Shown one piece after another: positions 63,490 to 64,000 of a DNA stretch of 64,000 bases. The notes beneath the pieces are model-generated. The model worked only from the letters and a program-made list of their open reading frames with translations, made no database searches and had not been told where the DNA came from. Source of the DNA: Chitinophagaceae bacterium (lineage in GTDB: Bacteria; Bacteroidota; Bacteroidia; Chitinophagales; Chitinophagaceae); contig JADJDJ010000001.1 in assembly GCA_016702745.1 (NCBI GenBank), forward strand, positions 1,364,001 to 1,428,000, read 5' to 3'. A program made the translations under genes and the position numbers. Positions within the stretch are counted from its first letter, which is position 1, and each line of letters starts with the position of its first letter.

Positions 63490-64000
63490 ATGCAAAGAAT
63501 ATTATTTGTAGCCCTCTCATTTTTTTGTATCGCCCAGGGAAGGGCCCAGACTAATCTGCAAAGACCCAAACTGGTAGTCGGACTGATGGTAGACCAGATG
63601 CGCTGGGATTATTTATACCGTTATTTTGACCGCTTTGCCCCCAATGGTGGATTCAAAAGAATGCTGAACAATGGGTTCAGCTGTGAAAATGCAATGATTC
63701 CTTATACACCTACTTATACGGGTTGCGGACATAGTTCCGTTTATACCGGATCCGTTCCGGCGATTAATGGTATTGCCGGGAATTACTGGTGGGACAAAGA
63801 AAAAATGCGATCTGTGTATTGTGCCGAAGACAATACCGTGAATACCGTCGGCAGTAAATCATCGCAGGGGAAAATGAGTCCGCGGAATATGCTGAGTACA
63901 ACGATTGGTGATGAATTAAAAATCGCTACCAATTTCCAAAGCAAGGTAGTGGGAATTGCCATCAAGGATCGTGGGGGCATCTTACCCGCAGGTCATAGTG
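63490..64000 (+). CDS. PafA-like alkaline phosphatase (3' end outside the window)
   Basis: 170 residues visible. Signal peptide QRILFVALSFFCIAQGRAQ, then PKLVVGLMVDQMRWDYLYRY (first metal-ligand Asp in VDQMRWD) and the nucleophile region YTPTYTGCGHSSVYTG, where Thr is the nucleophile as in Elizabethkingia PafA. The enzyme hydrolyses phosphomonoesters in the periplasm or outside the cell; unlike PhoA it is often not phosphate-repressed. The C-terminal metal ligands are not in the window. Confidence 0.85.
   Translation, partial: MQRILFVALSFFCIAQGRAQTNLQRPKLVVGLMVDQMRWDYLYRYFDRFAPNGGFKRMLNNGFSCENAMIPYTPTYTGCGHSSVYTGSVPAINGIAGNYWWDKEKMRSVYCAEDNTVNTVGSKSSQGKMSPRNMLSTTIGDELKIATNFQSKVVGIAIKDRGGILPAGHS

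Overview
The window reads as a chromosomal segment of a Bacteroidota bacterium, most likely Chitinophagaceae or a close relative. The support is taxonomic flavour only: Bacteroidetes-type promoters (TAnnTTTG with an upstream TTG/TTTG), almost no Shine-Dalgarno sequences, a TonB-type receptor with an OMP_b-brl-like barrel, a PafA-like phosphatase, a DUF4199 protein, a Bacteroidetes LptE and a metal-site-free dihydroorotase homologue. No species can be named from the sequence alone.

Layout. 1-7.1 kb: end of an outer-membrane protein, a minus-strand group (ATP-grasp, Crp/Fnr regulator, LysE-type exporter), an Fe-S CCG protein, and an outer-membrane receptor. 7.2-16.2 kb: housekeeping genes (miaB, a sigma-54 activator, lptE, a TPR-like protein, secG, mltG, a BrkB-family membrane protein, two thioredoxin-fold proteins, a TrmH-type methyltransferase). 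16.3-27.7 kb: reductive pyrimidine catabolism: mmsA, an omega-aminotransferase, an NCS1 transporter, dihydropyrimidinase, beta-ureidopropionase, preT and preA. Together they would take uracil or thymine through the dihydropyrimidine, the N-carbamoyl-beta-amino acid and the beta-amino acid to the semialdehyde and then acyl-CoA. This cluster is studded with repeats: three palindromic elements, a 12-unit, 52-bp tandem array, and a GxxExxY (PD-(D/E)XK-like) gene bracketed by the array and one inverted unit.

27.8-34.1 kb: a 2OG-Fe(II) oxygenase, an S41 peptidase, a very large AsmA-like protein and two tRNA-Pro genes. 34.4-51.0 kb: a surface-glycan locus: glycosyltransferases, the GDP-D-glycero-D-manno-heptose pathway (HddA, GmhA, an HddC-GmhB fusion), a Wzm/Wzt-type ABC exporter and three methyltransferase-like proteins, with a degenerate dihydroorotase and DUF4199 gene near its start. 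51.0-64.0 kb: lepA, SDR, TlpA-like, GNAT, a multi-PAS histidine kinase, small secreted proteins, an MFS transporter, a degenerate Asp/Glu racemase and the start of a PafA-like phosphatase.

Sequence quality matters here. At least nine frame breaks, and perhaps ten, split genes that otherwise align end to end; most need a single base restored in a short homopolymer. I treat these as probable sequencing errors and give each as one gene with the break position. Start codons were moved from the longest possible ORF wherever a signal peptide, lipobox, promoter or repeat made an inner start more likely.
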